Positions 1-10,710 of a stretch of DNA of 14,921 nucleotides are shown one piece after another (within the stretch, counting starts at the first letter, position 1; every line of letters begins with the position of its first letter). The DNA lies in the NCBI GenBank assembly GCA_023389455.1, contig JAEWEJ010000268.1, positions 1 to 14,921 on the forward strand. Direction: 5' to 3'. The notes beneath the pieces were generated by a model that worked only from the letters and a program-made list of their open reading frames with translations, was not told the DNA's origin and made no database searches. The position numbers and the translations under genes are program-made. The stretch is from Actinomycetes bacterium. Its GTDB lineage: Bacteria > Actinomycetota > Actinomycetes > Actinomycetales > Cellulomonadaceae.

Positions 1-513
1 GCTCGGGGCCGCCGTCGCGGCGTCCGCCGTGCCGGCGCCGTCGGCGGCAGGCCCGTCCGCCTCGGCCTCGGGGACCGCGCCCGTGCGCAGCCCGCCGGCC
101 TGCACGACGCCGCCCACGACCGGCCACCACGTCGCCGTCGCGGCGCCGTCGACGAGAATCTCGAGGCCACGGACCCCGACCGCGCGGTGCTCGGTCCACA
201 CCGCGCCGTCGCCGGCGGCGACCTCCTGCGGGCCGTCCGCGCCGTGCAGCCGCAGCCGGACCGGCCCGCGCACGACCGCGTGCACGGCACCGTCCTGCTC
301 GGTGCGCAGGACCGCGAAGTCCGGCAGGGCGGCGAAGCCGTCGGCCGCCACGACACCGAGCGCCCCGAGGACGTCGCCGTCCGACCGGGCAACCTGCCAC
401 AGACCGTCGACCACCCGCCACGCGGCGTCCGGCTCGACGAGGGCGAGGAAGCCGTCACCCGCCACGGCGTTCCACTGCCCGGACTGGTACTCGTGGTGGC
501 GGCGCGCGGTCAT
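1..513 (-). CDS. N-terminal part of a protein downstream of a PP2C phosphatase; possibly FHA-domain (partial)
   Basis: The first 171 codons are visible and the gene runs off the left edge. The ATG at 513 overlaps the phosphatase stop by four bases (ATGA), so the two are almost certainly co-translated. The protein begins MTARRHHEYQSGQWNAVAGD. A roughly 130-residue globular region follows, rich in short beta-strand-like hydrophobic stretches, with Trp residues at intervals (WNAV, AAWRVV, LWQVA, VWTEH, TWWPVV). After that comes an Ala/Gly/Asp/Glu-rich low-complexity linker that continues past the edge. There is no signal peptide or membrane segment in this part. No catalytic motif is recognisable. 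Placement next to a PP2C phosphatase and the look of this N-terminus followed by a linker resemble actinobacterial proteins that end in a phosphothreonine-binding FHA domain. That is inference, because the diagnostic part lies outside the window. Confidence 0.7.
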   Translation of the reverse strand, partial: MTARRHHEYQSGQWNAVAGDGFLALVEPDAAWRVVDGLWQVARSDGDVLGALGVVAADGFAALPDFAVLRTEQDGAVHAVVRGPVRLRLHGADGPQEVAAGDGAVWTEHRAVGVRGLEILVDGAATATWWPVVGGVVQAGGLRTGAVPEAEADGPAADGAGTADAATAAPS

Positions 514-1388
514 GCGGGATCCTCCTGGGCGTCGTCCTGCGGGGCGGCCGGGTGCGGGGCGGCCGCCGGGGCGGCGGTGCGGGGCACCGTCGCCCCGTTG
601 AGCATCTCGTCCCACAGGTGCGGGCCGAGGTCGGGCACGGACCGCGGCGCGGTCGCGTGGGTCTGCTCGGCGGCGGGGGCGGTGGCGACGTCGACCACGA
701 CGACGCTCACGTTGTCGCGCCCCCCGCGCTCGAGCGCGTGCTGGACGAGCTGGGCGGCAGCCTCCTGCGGGTCGTCCGAGGCGCTGAGCACCTGGCCGAT
801 CTCGCCGTCCGTCAGCTCGCGCGTCAGCCCGTCCGTGCAGATGAGCAGGCGGTCGTCGGCACCCGCGGGCAGCAGCCAGTAGTCCGGCTCGGGCGGCTCG
901 CCCGTCCCCAGCGCGCGCGTGAGCACGTGGCGCTCGGGGTGCCGGCGGGCCTCGGCGGGCGTCAGGTCCCCGGTGTCCAGCAGCTCCTGGACGACGGAGT
1001 GGTCGACGCTGACCTGCGCCAGACGCCCCTCCGACCAGCGGTACACCCGCGAGTCGCCGACGTTGAAGACGAGCCAGTACCAGCCGCCGTCGTGCTCCGT
1101 CACCGCGATGCCCGAGACGGTCGTGCCGCCCTGGCGCCCTCGCGTGAACTCGGTGCGGATGCGCGTGGAGGTGCGCGAGAAGCAGGCGTGCACGTCGTCG
1201 GACGACGCGGCCGGCTGCCCGGCGAGCTGGGCGAACTCCTCGACGGCGATCCTGCTGGCGAGGTCGCCCGCGTCGTGCCCACCCATGCCGTCGGCCACGA
1301 GGAACACCGGGGGGTACGCGAGGAGCGCGTCCTCGTTCACCTCACGGACCCGCCCTCGGTCCGTCGCCGAACCCCACGACGTTCGCAC
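510..1388 (-). CDS. PP2C-family (PPM) Ser/Thr protein phosphatase, soluble
   Basis: Metal-dependent phosphatase expected to remove phosphate from Ser/Thr residues in the cytoplasm. The 292 residues contain the PPM motifs in order: VREVNED (14-20), ADGMGG (32-37, metal-binding Asp33/Gly34), GGTTVSG (87-93), NVGDSRVYR (109-117), DHSVVQEL (129-136), LTRALG (156-161), ICTDGL (183-188, Asp186) and GGRDNVSVVVVD (222-233, Asp225/Asn226). All the metal-ligand aspartates expected for PPM enzymes are present, so it should be active. The catalytic domain ends near 235. An Ala/Pro-rich tail of about 55 residues follows, with no membrane helix, unlike the membrane-anchored PstP/Stp phosphatases of the cell-division locus. 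The start is a GTG at 1388. Upstream G-rich bases (GGACGGGG) may serve as a weak ribosome site. The stop overlaps the next gene by ATGA. No Ser/Thr kinase gene is in the window, so the partner kinase is unknown. Confidence 0.93.
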   Translation of the reverse strand: MRTSWGSATDRGRVREVNEDALLAYPPVFLVADGMGGHDAGDLASRIAVEEFAQLAGQPAASSDDVHACFSRTSTRIRTEFTRGRQGGTTVSGIAVTEHDGGWYWLVFNVGDSRVYRWSEGRLAQVSVDHSVVQELLDTGDLTPAEARRHPERHVLTRALGTGEPPEPDYWLLPAGADDRLLICTDGLTRELTDGEIGQVLSASDDPQEAAAQLVQHALERGGRDNVSVVVVDVATAPAAEQTHATAPRSVPDLGPHLWDEMLNGATVPRTAAPAAAPHPAAPQDDAQEDPA

Positions 1389-1433
1389 TGCACCACCCCG
1401 TCCCGACCTAGGAAGTCATCGGCGCACATGGTG

Positions 1434-1477
1434 CCTCACCTGAGCCGAACGGTTCACCTCCGTCCGCAGTGTTCACC
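1434..1477 (-). repeat. Three evenly spaced GGTGA-type 7-mers upstream of the phosphatase gene
   Basis: Read on the minus strand, GGTGAAC occurs at 1477-1471 and again at 1458-1452, and the related GGTGAGG at 1440-1434. The centre-to-centre spacings are 19 and 18 bases. They fill most of the 90-base gap between the hydrolase stop (1479) and the phosphatase GTG (1388). Iterated half-sites on one face of the helix could bind a regulator. This is inference from pattern alone, and a chance occurrence in GC-rich DNA is possible. No clear -10/-35 pair was found in this gap. Confidence 0.25.
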
Positions 1478-1478
1478 C

Positions 1479-3083
1479 TCAGACGTTGAGCTGGAACACA
1501 CCCCAGTACGCGAGGACGACCAGCAGCACCGCCGACGCCACGACGACCCCGACGGCCGCGACCCGCCGCACGACGCCGGGAGCCACGGGCACGCCCTCCT
1601 GCCGGGCGTCGTGCGCCCGGTGGGCCAGCAGGACACCGGTGAGCACCGCGACGATCCCCAGGACCCGCACCCCGAGCCACCCGCCCTGCACGACCCAGGC
1701 GTCGCGCTGGTAGTCCATCGCCAGCCGCGCGACCGCCCAGAGGTACCAGACCAGCGCGCCGACGGTCAGCACCGTGGCGCCACCGAGCGCGGCCAGGCGC
1801 ACGGCGACACCGGGTGCGAAGCGGTCGGGCGCGGGTGCGTCGGCGGCGGGTGCGTCGGCGGGTGCGGTCCGCGTCGTGGCGGGCCGCCGCACCACACGGG
1901 TGGCCCCGACGGCGAGCGCGCACAGCACCATGAGCGACGGTGCGCCGATCACGAGCACGAGCAGGGCGGTCCCGTCGCGCAACCAGCGCGGCTGCGGCAC
2001 CGGCCCGGCGACGTACGTCTGCGTCGGCTCGGCGCCCGCGACCTGCGGCGGCGTGCCGGCCGTCTCCGGCAGCCCGCGGACCCAACCGGACAGGTCCCGC
2101 AGGAACTCGGCGGTGGGCGTGCCGCCCACCCGGATGCCGTGGTCGGCGCCCTCGTAGTAGCGGATCGTGACGTCGCGGTTGCCGGCCACCGCCAGGTCGG
2201 AGCGCACCTGCAGCGCGCCCTGGACGATCGGCATGGACGCGTCGGCCGTGCCGTAGACGACCAGCACGGGCTGGGTCATGCGCTGCTGCCACGACGCGAC
2301 GTCGAAGTCGGCGTACTCGAACCCGCCGCCGGGCATCGACATGCCGACGGCACGCGGGATGGCGCGGAACACCGCCTGCGGCACGTCCGTGTTGCGCAGG
2401 TACGCGTCCACGGCGAACGCCGCCTGCTGCCGCGGCGGCACCACCGGGGACGAGACGAGCACGACCCCCGCGATCGCGGGGTCCTCGGCGGCCATGACCG
2501 GTGCGATCCAGCCGCCCTCGCTCTCGGCGTAGACGACCACACGGTCGGGGTCGACCTCGGGCCGGTCCCGCAGCAGGTCCAGGGAGTGGTGGTAGTCGGC
2601 GGCCATCGCCACGTAGTCGCGGTGCTGCGTCGTGTACGTGTCCAGCCGCTTGTCGGGCACCATCGCCACGACGCCCGACTCGGCCAGGGCGTGGGCCTGC
2701 GCCAGGAACGCGCGGGTGTACCGCCCGGTGCCGGCACCGTGCACGAACAGGACGGCCGGGCCGGGCTCGGTCACACCGACGGGCAGGGAGATGCGTGCGC
2801 CCACCGTCGCCCCGTCAAGCGGTACCGACACGTCCACGGTGCGCACGTCGTACGTGGCGGCCGGCGGCGCCTCGCCGATCGCGGTGTCCGCCGAGGTGAC
2901 CTCGAAGCCCTCCTCCAGCGGCACGGGGTTCCAGATGGGGCCGGTGACGGCGCCGACCACGGCGAGCAGCAGCGAGCCCAGCGCGACGCTCGCGACCAGC
3001 CGGTAGCCCGCCGCGAGCCGTCCGCTGCGCGGCGCACGGCCGGGGCGGGCACGCCGGGACGCCCCGGCCTCTCGAGGCACCAC
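1479..3083 (-). CDS. Membrane-anchored alpha/beta hydrolase with C-terminal four-helix membrane domain
   Basis: 534 residues of unknown substrate. One membrane helix lies at about 27-50. The alpha/beta-hydrolase domain spans about 75-340 and has an HGAGTG oxyanion motif (115-120), a nucleophile elbow AESEG (186-190, Ser188 as nucleophile), a candidate acid Asp281 in VYGTADASMP, and His315 in EGADHG. The elbow starts with Ala where GxSxG is usual, a change tolerated in several hydrolase families. After a linker, four hydrophobic stretches follow at about 371-397, 425-454, 468-488 and 506-530, separated by an Ala/Pro/Asp-rich segment (402-422). The hydrolase part most resembles prolyl-oligopeptidase-like or dienelactone-hydrolase-like esterases. 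If the first helix is a signal anchor, the catalytic domain faces outside. The chosen GTG at 3083 lies one base after the era stop; a second GTG follows at once, and no good Shine-Dalgarno is seen, so translation probably depends on coupling to era. Confidence 0.85.
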   Translation of the reverse strand: MVPREAGASRRARPGRAPRSGRLAAGYRLVASVALGSLLLAVVGAVTGPIWNPVPLEEGFEVTSADTAIGEAPPAATYDVRTVDVSVPLDGATVGARISLPVGVTEPGPAVLFVHGAGTGRYTRAFLAQAHALAESGVVAMVPDKRLDTYTTQHRDYVAMAADYHHSLDLLRDRPEVDPDRVVVYAESEGGWIAPVMAAEDPAIAGVVLVSSPVVPPRQQAAFAVDAYLRNTDVPQAVFRAIPRAVGMSMPGGGFEYADFDVASWQQRMTQPVLVVYGTADASMPIVQGALQVRSDLAVAGNRDVTIRYYEGADHGIRVGGTPTAEFLRDLSGWVRGLPETAGTPPQVAGAEPTQTYVAGPVPQPRWLRDGTALLVLVIGAPSLMVLCALAVGATRVVRRPATTRTAPADAPAADAPAPDRFAPGVAVRLAALGGATVLTVGALVWYLWAVARLAMDYQRDAWVVQGGWLGVRVLGIVAVLTGVLLAHRAHDARQEGVPVAPGVVRRVAAVGVVVASAVLLVVLAYWGVFQLNV

Positions 3084-3084
3084 G

Positions 3085-4005
3085 TCAGAAGCCCAGTCGG
3101 CCGAGCTGCTTCGGGTCGCGCTGCCAGTCCTTGGCGACCTTCACGTGCAGGTCGAGGAACACCCGGGCGCCGAGCAGCGCCTCGATCTGGGTGCGCGCAC
3201 GGGTCCCGACGTCGCGGAGCCTGGCGCCGCCACGGCCGATGACGATCGCCTTCTGGCTGTCGCGCTCCACGAACAGGTGCACGCGCACGTCGAGCAGCGG
3301 GCGACCGTCGGCGCCGGGCGGCTGGTCGCGCGGCACGATCTCGTCGACGACGACCGCCAGCGAGTGCGGCAGCTCGTCGCGCACGCCCTCGAGCGCGGCC
3401 TCACGCACGAGCTCGGCGACCATGACCTGCTCGGGCTCGTCGGTCAGCTCACCCTCCGGGTACAGGGCGGGGCCCTCGGGCAGGTGCTTGACGAGCACGT
3501 CGGCCAGCACGTCGACCTGGTACCCGTCGCGCGAGGACACCGGGACGATGTCGGCCCACTCCCCCAGCTGGTCGACGGCGATGAGCTGCTCGGCGAGCCG
3601 CGCCCGCGGCACGGTGTCCGTCTTGGTGACGATCGCGACCACCGGGGCACCGGTGCGCCCCGGCGGGGTCAGCCGCGCGAGCTGCTCGGCGATGAAGCGG
3701 TCGCCAGGGCCGATCTTCTCGTCCGCCGGCAGGCAGAAGCCGATGACGTCGACCTCGGTCAGCGTGTCGCGCACCAGGTCGTTGAGCCGCTCGCCCAGCA
3801 GCGTGCGCGGGCGGTGCAGGCCGGGGGTGTCGACCAGGACGAGCTGGGCGTCGTCACGGTGCACGATCCCGCGCACCACGTGGCGGGTGGTCTGGGGTCG
3901 GCCCGACGTGATGGCGACCTTCTGCCCCACCAGGGCGTTGGTGAGCGTGGACTTGCCGGTGTTGGGGCGGCCGACGAAGCACGCGAAACCGGAACGGTGG
4001 GTCAT
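3085..4005 (-). CDS. era: GTPase Era
   Basis: Ribosome-associated GTPase that binds 16S rRNA near its 3' end and helps assemble the 30S subunit. The 306 residues show the full family plan. G1 is GRPNTGKST (12-20), the switch I threonines are in PQTTRH (37-42), G3 is DTPG (59-62), G4 is TKTD (127-130) and G5 lies around VSSRDG (156-161). The C-terminal KH domain has VIGRGG (255-260), and the conserved ending KVAKDWQRDPKQLGRLGF follows. Length matches the family. The ATG at 4005 overlaps the stop of the upstream corC-type gene by ATGA. YbeY, encoded two genes upstream, acts in the same 16S rRNA maturation process. In many actinobacteria recO follows era within a few genes; here the membrane-bound hydrolase follows directly. 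Confidence 0.97.
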   Translation of the reverse strand: MTHRSGFACFVGRPNTGKSTLTNALVGQKVAITSGRPQTTRHVVRGIVHRDDAQLVLVDTPGLHRPRTLLGERLNDLVRDTLTEVDVIGFCLPADEKIGPGDRFIAEQLARLTPPGRTGAPVVAIVTKTDTVPRARLAEQLIAVDQLGEWADIVPVSSRDGYQVDVLADVLVKHLPEGPALYPEGELTDEPEQVMVAELVREAALEGVRDELPHSLAVVVDEIVPRDQPPGADGRPLLDVRVHLFVERDSQKAIVIGRGGARLRDVGTRARTQIEALLGARVFLDLHVKVAKDWQRDPKQLGRLGF

Positions 4006-5375
4006 CGGGCGGCCTCCGAGCCGTGGTCGCGCGCGGCGGTCGTGCCGTGCGCCGGGTGACCCACGGCAGGTGCGCCGTGGGCGGGGGTGGACGGCGTGGG
4101 CTCCTCGGGGGCGGCCGCGCGGTGCACCAGCACCGTGGCCAGCCGCTTGCGGCGGCCCTCCACGCGCTCGGCCTGCAGCCGCAGGCCGTGGATCTCCCCG
4201 ACGGACCCCGGCAGCGGCACCTTGCCCAGCGCCTTGGCCAGCAGTCCGGCGGCCGTGTCCACGTCCTCGTCCTCCACGTCGATGCCGAACAGGTCACCGA
4301 GCTCGTCGCGCCCCAGCCGGGCCGGCACGCGGTAGCCGCCGTCGCCGAGGTCCTCGACGCCGGGCCCGCTCGTGTCGTGCTCGTCGGTGAGCTCACCGAC
4401 GATCTCCTCCAGCGCGTCCTCGATCGTCACGAGCCCGGCGATGCCGCCGTACTCGTCCACGACGAGCGCGATGTGGCTGGACCCGTCGCGCAGCTCGAGC
4501 AGCAGCTCGTCGACCGGCTTGGACTCCGGGACGTACACGGGCGGTCGTGCGAGCGAGGCCGCGGGGGCGTCCAGCGGGTCCTCGGCGTCGGGAGCGGGCG
4601 CGGCGCCGGTCCCGCGCGCGGGGATCCGCCGCACGATGTCCTTGAGGTACAGCACGCCGACGACGTCGTCGACGGACTCGCCGACCACGGGGACGCGCGA
4701 GAAGCCCGACCGCAGCAGCAGCGCCAGCACCTTGTGCAGCGGCGTGCCGGCCTGGGTGGTGATCATGTCGGTGCGCGGGACCATGACCTCGCGCGTGAGG
4801 GTGTCGCCCAGCTCGAGGACGGAGCGGAACATCTCGCGCTCGTTGTCCTCGATGGCGTCGGACTCGCTCACGCGCTCGACCATGTCGCGCAGCTCGGCGT
4901 CGTCCTGCTCGCTCGTGGACTCCGAGGGGTTGGCACGGCGCCCGACGCCGCCCGCGACGACGGCGACGGCCAGCAGCAGGCGCGACAGGCTCGCCAGCAC
5001 CCCGACGGGGTGGCGCCGGCCCATGCTGCGCGGGCTGACCCGGACCAGCAGGAACGCGACGACGGCGCAGGCGGCGATGGCCAGCAGGGCCGTGGCCCAC
5101 CACGACAGGCTGCCGGCGCTGATGGCGAGCGTGAGGCACACCGTCGCGGTCATCTCGGCCAGGAGCCGCACGAACGCGGCGGCGGCCGCGACACGGGGCG
5201 GGTCGTCGACCAGCCGCCGCACCCGGGCCGCGACGCCCGGCCGTTCCGACTCGAGCTCGGTGACCCGCGCGCGCGTCACGCGCAGCACGGCGACCTCGCC
5301 GGCCGACAGGGCGGCGGCCAGGACGATCCCGAGCAGCGCGACGGCGAGGAGCAGGGCGACGGGGACGCCGCTCAT
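4002..5375 (-). CDS. HlyC/CorC family CBS-domain membrane protein
   Basis: 457-residue membrane protein of the CNNM/CorC family, members of which are linked to Mg2+ or Co2+ efflux and often sit between ybeY and era. The N-terminal DUF21-type part (1-146) has hydrophobic helices near 5-25, 68-90, 93-113 and 127-145, and the typical SAGEVAVLRVTRARV segment after helix 1. A charged linker with SEQDDAELRDMVERVSES (155-172) leads to a CBS pair. The first CBS is around TREVMVPRTDM (194-204) and SRVPVVGESVDDVVGVLYLKD (226-246). The second is around HIALVVDEYGGIAGLVTIED (301-320). A CorC_HlyC accessory domain occupies about 340-418, and a His/Ala/Pro-rich tail ends the protein. The start is the ATG at 5375, which overlaps the ybeY stop by ATGA. 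Reading on further upstream would run through ybeY. The exact transported ion is not shown by the sequence. Confidence 0.93.
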   Translation of the reverse strand: MSGVPVALLLAVALLGIVLAAALSAGEVAVLRVTRARVTELESERPGVAARVRRLVDDPPRVAAAAAFVRLLAEMTATVCLTLAISAGSLSWWATALLAIAACAVVAFLLVRVSPRSMGRRHPVGVLASLSRLLLAVAVVAGGVGRRANPSESTSEQDDAELRDMVERVSESDAIEDNEREMFRSVLELGDTLTREVMVPRTDMITTQAGTPLHKVLALLLRSGFSRVPVVGESVDDVVGVLYLKDIVRRIPARGTGAAPAPDAEDPLDAPAASLARPPVYVPESKPVDELLLELRDGSSHIALVVDEYGGIAGLVTIEDALEEIVGELTDEHDTSGPGVEDLGDGGYRVPARLGRDELGDLFGIDVEDEDVDTAAGLLAKALGKVPLPGSVGEIHGLRLQAERVEGRRKRLATVLVHRAAAPEEPTPSTPAHGAPAVGHPAHGTTAARDHGSEAAR

Positions 5376-5820
5376 CGACCGGCCAGGAACGTCAGGAGCA
5401 GCCGACGCTGCAGCGCGAACATCTCCTTCTCCTCGTCCGGCTCTGCGTGGTCGTACCCGAGCAGGTGCAGGATCCCGTGCGTCGTCAGCAGCAGCATCTC
5501 CTCGGCCGTCGAGTGGCCCGCGGCGCGCGCCTGCGTGGCGGCGACCTCCGGGCACAGCACGACGTCACCGAGCACCCCGGGGCCGGCGGGGTCGCCCTCG
5601 CGGCCCGGGCGCAGCTCGTCCATCGGGAAGGACAGCACGTCCGTGGGGCCGGGCTCGTCCATCCACCGCACGTGCAGGTCGCTCATGGTCTGCGTATCGA
5701 CCAGCCGCACGAACAGGTCGGCCTGCGGGTGCACGTGCATGGCGTCCAGCACGTACCGCCCCAGCGCCGCGAACTCGGCCTCGTCGACCTCGACGCCGGA
5801 CTCGTTGCTCACCTCGACGC

Positions 5821-5824
<4 letters not shown>
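5372..5824 (-). CDS. ybeY: Endoribonuclease YbeY (rRNA maturation factor)
   Basis: Zinc-dependent endoribonuclease that helps mature the 3' end of 16S rRNA and takes part in ribosome quality control. The 150-residue protein has the diagnostic zinc motif HGILHLLGYDH (116-126), with ligands His116, His120 and His126. It also has the conserved TDVLSFPMDE (61-70) and GDVVLCPE (86-93) segments. Length is usual for the family. The ATG at 5824 overlaps the phoH stop by ATGA, which fits the family start (MSVEVSNES) better than an in-frame ATG four codons upstream. The stop in turn overlaps the next start by ATGA. The order phoH-ybeY-corC-era is a well known conserved arrangement, so identification is secure. 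Confidence 0.96.
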
Positions 5825-6822
<998 letters not shown>

Positions 6823-6881
6823 GTGCTCGGCGGGTGCCGTGCGCTCCTTCTCTCGACGCGTGCCGTGCTGCGGACGGTCCC

Positions 6882-6887
6882 ATCCTA
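6882..6887 (-). promoter_or_regulatory. Candidate -10 box for the phoH operon
   Basis: The minus strand reads TAGGAT at 6887-6882, a good match to the actinobacterial TANNNT -10 hexamer and rare in DNA this GC-rich. It would place transcription start near 6875, giving a leader of about 53 bases that contains the AAGGAG element. No convincing -35 hexamer is visible at the right distance. The divergent gap between phoH and the dikinase gene (6823-7053, 231 bases) holds this box, the dikinase ribosome site and otherwise only GC-rich sequence. Confidence 0.4.
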
Positions 6888-7006
6888 CGTCGCGGCCCCG
6901 CCCGGCAGCGTCCCCCCGGGGTGCAGGACGCGCGGCGGGCCGGGCCCCGCGTGGGCCCTTCGTCCCCGGGCGCCGGCACGGCAGCGGGAGAACACTGGGG
7001 ACAGAG

Positions 7007-7024
7007 CCGGGCAACGGAGCCCGG
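7007..7024 (+). other. Small inverted repeat in the dikinase leader region
   Basis: CCGGGC (7007-7012), a six-base loop, then GCCCGG (7019-7024) lie about 30 bases before the dikinase start codon and 17 bases before its ribosome site. It could form a short hairpin in the mRNA leader or be an operator. The stem is short enough to be chance in this base composition. Confidence 0.2.
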
Positions 7025-7041
7025 TGGTGTTGCGTGGCGAC

Positions 7042-7049
7042 GGAGGAAG
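7042..7049 (+). promoter_or_regulatory. Ribosome binding site of pyruvate, phosphate dikinase
   Basis: GGAGGAAG lies a few bases upstream of the ATG at 7054. It is one of the strongest Shine-Dalgarno sequences in the window and fixes the dikinase start. The reading frame stays open far upstream, so length alone would mislead. Confidence 0.85.
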
Positions 7050-7053
7050 CACC

Positions 7054-9771
<2,718 letters not shown>

Positions 9772-9781
9772 CCCCTGGACC

Positions 9782-9829
9782 CGTGGGGGCGACGGCACCC
9801 TCCCCCCCCGTCGCGCCGCCGCCCCCACG
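9782..9829 (+). terminator. Imperfect long inverted repeat just after the dikinase gene
   Basis: CGTGGGGGC (9782-9790) pairs with GCCCCCACG (9821-9829). The adjoining GACGG (9791-9795) pairs with CCGTC (9808-9812), leaving an 8-base bulge on the 3' side and a C-rich loop that includes eight consecutive C. It begins 11 bases past the dikinase stop and has no U tract, as is common for actinobacterial terminators. Confidence 0.5.
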
Positions 9830-9852
9830 CCTCACCCGTCCTGCCTGCGCGG

Positions 9853-9882
9853 GCCGGGTCGAGGGTCGTGCGTCGACCCGGC
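9853..9882. terminator. 10-bp inverted repeat in the dikinase/rsmE convergent gap
   Basis: GCCGGGTCGA (9853-9862) is the exact reverse complement of TCGACCCGGC (9873-9882), with a 10-base loop between them. It is the middle one of three hairpins in the 180-base convergent gap and may add to termination in either direction. Confidence 0.45.
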
Positions 9883-9914
9883 GGGCTCCGCCGGCACCGT
9901 CGCGGACGGCGCGT

Positions 9915-9943
9915 GCACCGCCCCGTCACCGACGGGGCGGTGC
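9915..9943. terminator. Perfect 13-bp hairpin, likely bidirectional terminator
   Basis: GCACCGCCCCGTC (9915-9927), loop ACC, then GACGGGGCGGTGC (9931-9943) form a perfect 13-base-pair stem. It sits 8 bases beyond the rsmE stop (9952) on the minus strand and 143 bases beyond the dikinase stop on the plus strand. The position suits termination of the hrcA-dnaJ-rsmE operon, with a back-up role for the dikinase transcript. No T tract is present. Confidence 0.75.
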
Positions 9944-9951
9944 GGCCGGTC

Positions 9952-10710
9952 TCAGCCCCAGCGCCCGAGGCGCTCGGCGAGCATCGCGAGGGCGACGGGC
10001 CCCGCGGTCGACGTCCGCAGCACGTGCGGCCCGAGCAGGCACGCCACGGCACCCGCGCCCGTGAGGGCATCGAGCTCGCGGTCGCTGATGCCGCCCTCGG
10101 GCCCGACGACGACGAGCACGTCGCCGGCGTCCGGCAGCGCGACGCCCCGCAGCGGTGTCGTCGCGGACTCGTGCAGCACCACCGCCGCCCCGCCCGCCGC
10201 CACCGTCGCGTCGACCAGCGCGACGAGGCCCTTGTCGTCCACCGGCTGCGCGACCTGCGGCACCCGCGCACGGCGCGACTGCTTCGCGGCGGTGCGCACG
10301 GTGCCGACCCAGCGCGCGCGGCTCTTCTGGGCCCGCTCGCCACGCCAGATCACGATCGAGCGCTCGGCCTGCCACGGCACGACCGCGTCCACGCCGACCT
10401 CGGTCGCGGCCTCGATCGCCATCTCGTCGCGGTCACCCTTGGCGAGCGCCTGGACCAGGACGAGCCGCGGCGACGGCTCGGGCTCGACCGCGACGTCCTC
10501 GACGTCGACGCGCACCCCCTCCGGCCCCACGGTGCGCACCCGGCCGACCAGCCGTACGCCGGCACCGTCGACCACGTCCACCCGCTCGCCGGCCCCACGC
10601 CGCTGCACGACGCCGGCATGGCGCCCCTCCGTGCCGTCGAGCAGGTAGTCACCGCCGGGCCGCACCGCGTCCAGCCGACCCGGCTCGACGAGGAAGACGG
10701 GCGCGCTCAC
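9952..10710 (-). CDS. rsmE: 16S rRNA (uracil(1498)-N(3))-methyltransferase RsmE
   Basis: SPOUT-class methyltransferase that methylates U1498 of 16S rRNA using S-adenosylmethionine. The 252 residues have an N-terminal PUA-like beta domain (about 1-75, MSAPVFLVEPGRLD, with HAGVVQRRGAGERVDVVDG). The SPOUT domain follows, with the family motifs QALAKGDRDEMAIEAATEVG (87-106), WVGTVRTAAKQSRR (134-147), VVGPEGGISDRE (201-212) and the knot segment LGPHVLRTSTA (226-236). Length is normal. The start is a GTG at 10710 that overlaps the dnaJ stop by GTGA, so the two are coupled. rsmE directly after dnaJ is a common bacterial order. A strong hairpin follows the stop. Confidence 0.95.
   Translation of the reverse strand: MSAPVFLVEPGRLDAVRPGGDYLLDGTEGRHAGVVQRRGAGERVDVVDGAGVRLVGRVRTVGPEGVRVDVEDVAVEPEPSPRLVLVQALAKGDRDEMAIEAATEVGVDAVVPWQAERSIVIWRGERAQKSRARWVGTVRTAAKQSRRARVPQVAQPVDDKGLVALVDATVAAGGAAVVLHESATTPLRGVALPDAGDVLVVVGPEGGISDRELDALTGAGAVACLLGPHVLRTSTAGPVALAMLAERLGRWG

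Noticed and set aside
1450..1459. GAAC-N-GTTC palindrome considered as an SOS (LexA) box
   Set aside because: Actinobacterial LexA sites need four bases between GAAC and GTTC; here there is one, so the spacing is wrong.
552..3242. Long plus-strand open frame (896 codons) opposite the phosphatase and hydrolase genes
   Set aside because: It lies opposite two clearly recognisable minus-strand genes, has an Arg/His/Gly/Val-rich composition typical of antisense frames in GC-rich DNA, and shows no family motif.
9802..9809. Run of eight C as a possible phase-variation tract
   Set aside because: It lies in the intergenic hairpin loop after the dikinase, not in a coding or clear promoter position, so length change would have no evident switching effect.
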